A stretch of 64,000 nt of DNA, taken from positions 241,501 to 305,500 of the forward strand of contig NZ_DYHZ01000001.1 of NCBI RefSeq assembly GCF_020723905.1, in the 5' to 3' direction. Under the pieces are notes generated by a model. It saw only the letters and a program-made list of their open reading frames with translations. It did not search any database and was not told the DNA's origin. The position numbers were made by a program, and so were the translations under genes. The DNA comes from Anaerolinea thermophila (GTDB lineage Bacteria > Chloroflexota > Anaerolineae > Anaerolineales > Anaerolineaceae). Below, piece by piece: positions 62,445 to 64,000 of this stretch (position 1 is the first letter of the stretch; every line of letters starts with the position of its first letter).

Positions 62445-64000
62445 TTAAGCACGTCGGAAAGCCTCTGGGGAGCGACCGGTTTCACGATGGAAAATCCGAC
62501 TGAAGTATCCACTATCACTGAAACCCACCCTCATCGCAATTTCAGTCACACTTAATTCGGTTTCCTTTAACAACTTTTTGGCTTGATGGATGCGGTAACG
62601 TTGTAAATACTTGATAGGCGTGGTCCCTAACTCCTGACGAAAGCAGAAGGTGAGATAATCCTCTGAAATATTCACGTATCGGGCAATATCGCTCCGCGTA
62701 ATCGGCTGGGTGTAATTTTCATGGATAAATAGCATTGCCTTCCGCACCAGTCGCTGTGCTTCCTGGCTCAAACGGCGTCTGCGCTCCAGAACCGCACCGA
62801 TATGTTCCATGGTTTCATCCATTGCAAACAAGCCTTTTTGCAACACAACTGCCACACCTTCATTCAATCGCGCCATATCGGCATCAGTCAGATCTTTACC
62901 CGTAATCACAATGACCGGGATGTTGCTCGCCCAGTGGGCTTCACGCATGGCTTGCAGCACAGCGAAGCCATCCATTTCCGGCATTTGCAGATCCAGCAGA
63001 ACCAGGTCCACTTTTTCTTTCAGCAAAACATTGAGCGCCTCGCGCCCATTTTGCGCCACAAACACACGATTGGTGGGAGAATGCAGGCGAATCATGCGCA
63101 CATACATATCCAGCGCATTGACATCATCGTCAACAACCAGAAAAGTGCGCACAGTTTGCGCCGGCGCTTCCGAAAGCGCCAGGTGTTGATCAATGGCGCG
63201 CAGGAGCGCTTCGGGTTCAATGGGTTTGGTCAGGTAATTCAGATTGAGCAGTGCTTCACCCTGACCGGAAGCATTGTAAAACATCACTGGAATTTCTCGC
63301 GCCGCTACCAGGCTTTTAATGGTCTTCATCGCGTTCCATGCCATGCTGGCTTCATTCTTCACATCCAAAACGATGGCATCTGGCGGGTTGAGTACCAGTT
63401 GTGCCTGCCACACTTTTGGCTGGTCAAGCGGTGCCTGAATCAGGTGCACGCCCTGCTGACGCAGCCGTTCTACCAGAGACTGACGGTCTTCGGGAACCTG
63501 AAACAACCAGAGAATGGTTTTACCAGTAGATGGCTTTTGGGCAGTGGGGAGAGCGTCATCCGTCGACGGGGAAATTTCAGGCAACTTCACTGTGAAAGTT
63601 GCCCCTTCCCCCGGAACGCCGCTCGAAGAGACCTCAATCCTGCCGCCGTGCATTTCTACAAGGGTTTTGCAAATTGCCAGCCCCAGCCCCAAACCGGGAT
63701 AGCCCCCCTCAACACTGCGTTCGGAGCGGTAAAAGGTGTCAAAAATCCTGGCTTGCTCTTCAGGAGAAATACCCATGCCGGTATCGCGCACGCTGATGCA
63801 AACCTGCCCATCCTCTGTCGAAACAGACAGACTGACCTCACCGGTTGCTGTGAATTTAACGGCATTATTGACCAGATTCAGGGCAATCTGGCGCAATCGA
63901 ACCCGATCGCCCCATACCCAGGGACCATTTTCGGGAAGTTCAGCGCGCCAGGTCAACCCCTTATCCAGAGCCAGTTGATTTCCACTTTCGGCTACCACCC
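62445..64000 (-). CDS. Hybrid histidine kinase-receiver-AraC regulator (5' end outside window)
   Basis: C-terminal part of a long one-protein signalling regulator. HATPase domain with N box LRQIALNLVNNAVKF, DTGMGIS and GLGLAICK; a degenerate receiver-like domain; a receiver domain with phospho-acceptor DLQMPEMDG and VVDDD; and a C-terminal AraC-type double HTH ending FSDSGYFSRIFHRETGRSP. The start and sensor part lie beyond the window. Likely activator of the adjacent glucan-uptake genes, as hybrid regulators are for polysaccharide loci in Bacteroidota; this is by analogy. Confidence 0.9.
   Translation of the reverse strand, partial: VVAESGNQLALDKGLTWRAELPENGPWVWGDRVRLRQIALNLVNNAVKFTATGEVSLSVSTEDGQVCISVRDTGMGISPEEQARIFDTFYRSERSVEGGYPGLGLGLAICKTLVEMHGGRIEVSSSGVPGEGATFTVKLPEISPSTDDALPTAQKPSTGKTILWLFQVPEDRQSLVERLRQQGVHLIQAPLDQPKVWQAQLVLNPPDAIVLDVKNEASMAWNAMKTIKSLVAAREIPVMFYNASGQGEALLNLNYLTKPIEPEALLRAIDQHLALSEAPAQTVRTFLVVDDDVNALDMYVRMIRLHSPTNRVFVAQNGREALNVLLKEKVDLVLLDLQMPEMDGFAVLQAMREAHWASNIPVIVITGKDLTDADMARLNEGVAVVLQKGLFAMDETMEHIGAVLERRRRLSQEAQRLVRKAMLFIHENYTQPITRSDIARYVNISEDYLTFCFRQELGTTPIKYLQRYRIHQAKKLLKETELSVTEIAMRVGFSDSGYFSRIFHRETGRSPEAFRRA

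Noticed and set aside
1-64000. CRISPR arrays, IS elements, prophage, tRNA or rRNA genes
   Set aside because: I saw no regularly spaced repeats, no transposase or integrase, and no tRNA or rRNA consensus. The only tandem repeats are inside the nuclease gene.

Overview
The window looks like a chromosomal segment of a member of the class Anaerolineae (phylum Chloroflexota), probably a thermophilic or fermentative relative of Anaerolinea. This is inferred from the moderately high GC content, LPLI/LPVV-type tails on secreted proteins, an FMN-riboswitch-controlled ABC riboflavin importer of the kind known from Chloroflexota, hybrid kinase-AraC regulators and many MacB-like and sugar ABC systems. 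I see no IS element, prophage, CRISPR array, tRNA or rRNA.

Layout. 1-8.8 kb: the end of a sensor kinase, a DMT exporter, an LRR protein, an LCP protein, a PIG-L deacetylase, an EAD1-trypsin conflict-system effector, a zinc-ribbon protein, a secreted FG-GAP protein and a CYTH phosphatase. 8.8-14 kb: a membrane glycosyltransferase, a split glutamine-dependent NAD synthetase and an Lgt-like membrane protein. 14-18.5 kb: a MacB-like export operon whose third component is a secreted CARDB/COG1361 protein. 19-21.7 kb: tyrS and an RlmI-like methyltransferase. 21.7-25.2 kb: a second, HlyD-type MacB system with a strong promoter and a palindromic operator. 26.1-29.4 kb: an anion-type ABC importer behind a 180-nt leader that looks like a riboswitch of unassigned class. 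29.4-34.3 kb: a secreted NBR1-Ig protein, an acyltransferase, and an ArsR/P-type ATPase metal-efflux pair. 34.5-38.4 kb: a giant secreted nuclease. 38.4-41.4 kb: an FMN riboswitch and a riboflavin ABC importer. 41.4-45.3 kb: a GNAT/CNNM/MEMO/LysM-M23 cluster. 45.4-50.1 kb: a BMP-family nucleoside importer. 50.3-53.8 kb: a probable DNA-damage-inducible polymerase cassette. 54-64 kb: a beta-1,3-glucan utilisation locus with a GH94-like phosphorylase, two GH16 enzymes, a sugar ABC importer and a hybrid AraC regulator.

The most notable system is at 50.3-53.8 kb. A promoter with perfect spacing carries a perfect GAAC-N4-GTTC palindrome, the core of the Gram-positive LexA (SOS) box. It drives a LuxR-type regulator, a RecA-like protein without a Walker A motif that ends in a beta-clamp-binding-like QFSLF, a small coiled-coil protein, and a family B DNA polymerase with eroded proofreading motifs and a clamp-motif-like QPRLLF near its C-terminus. 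This parallels the ImuA-ImuB-DnaE2 mutasome but uses a family B polymerase. The second best lead is the unassigned leader at 26158-26340, which has mutually exclusive hairpins and a terminator just before the start codon.
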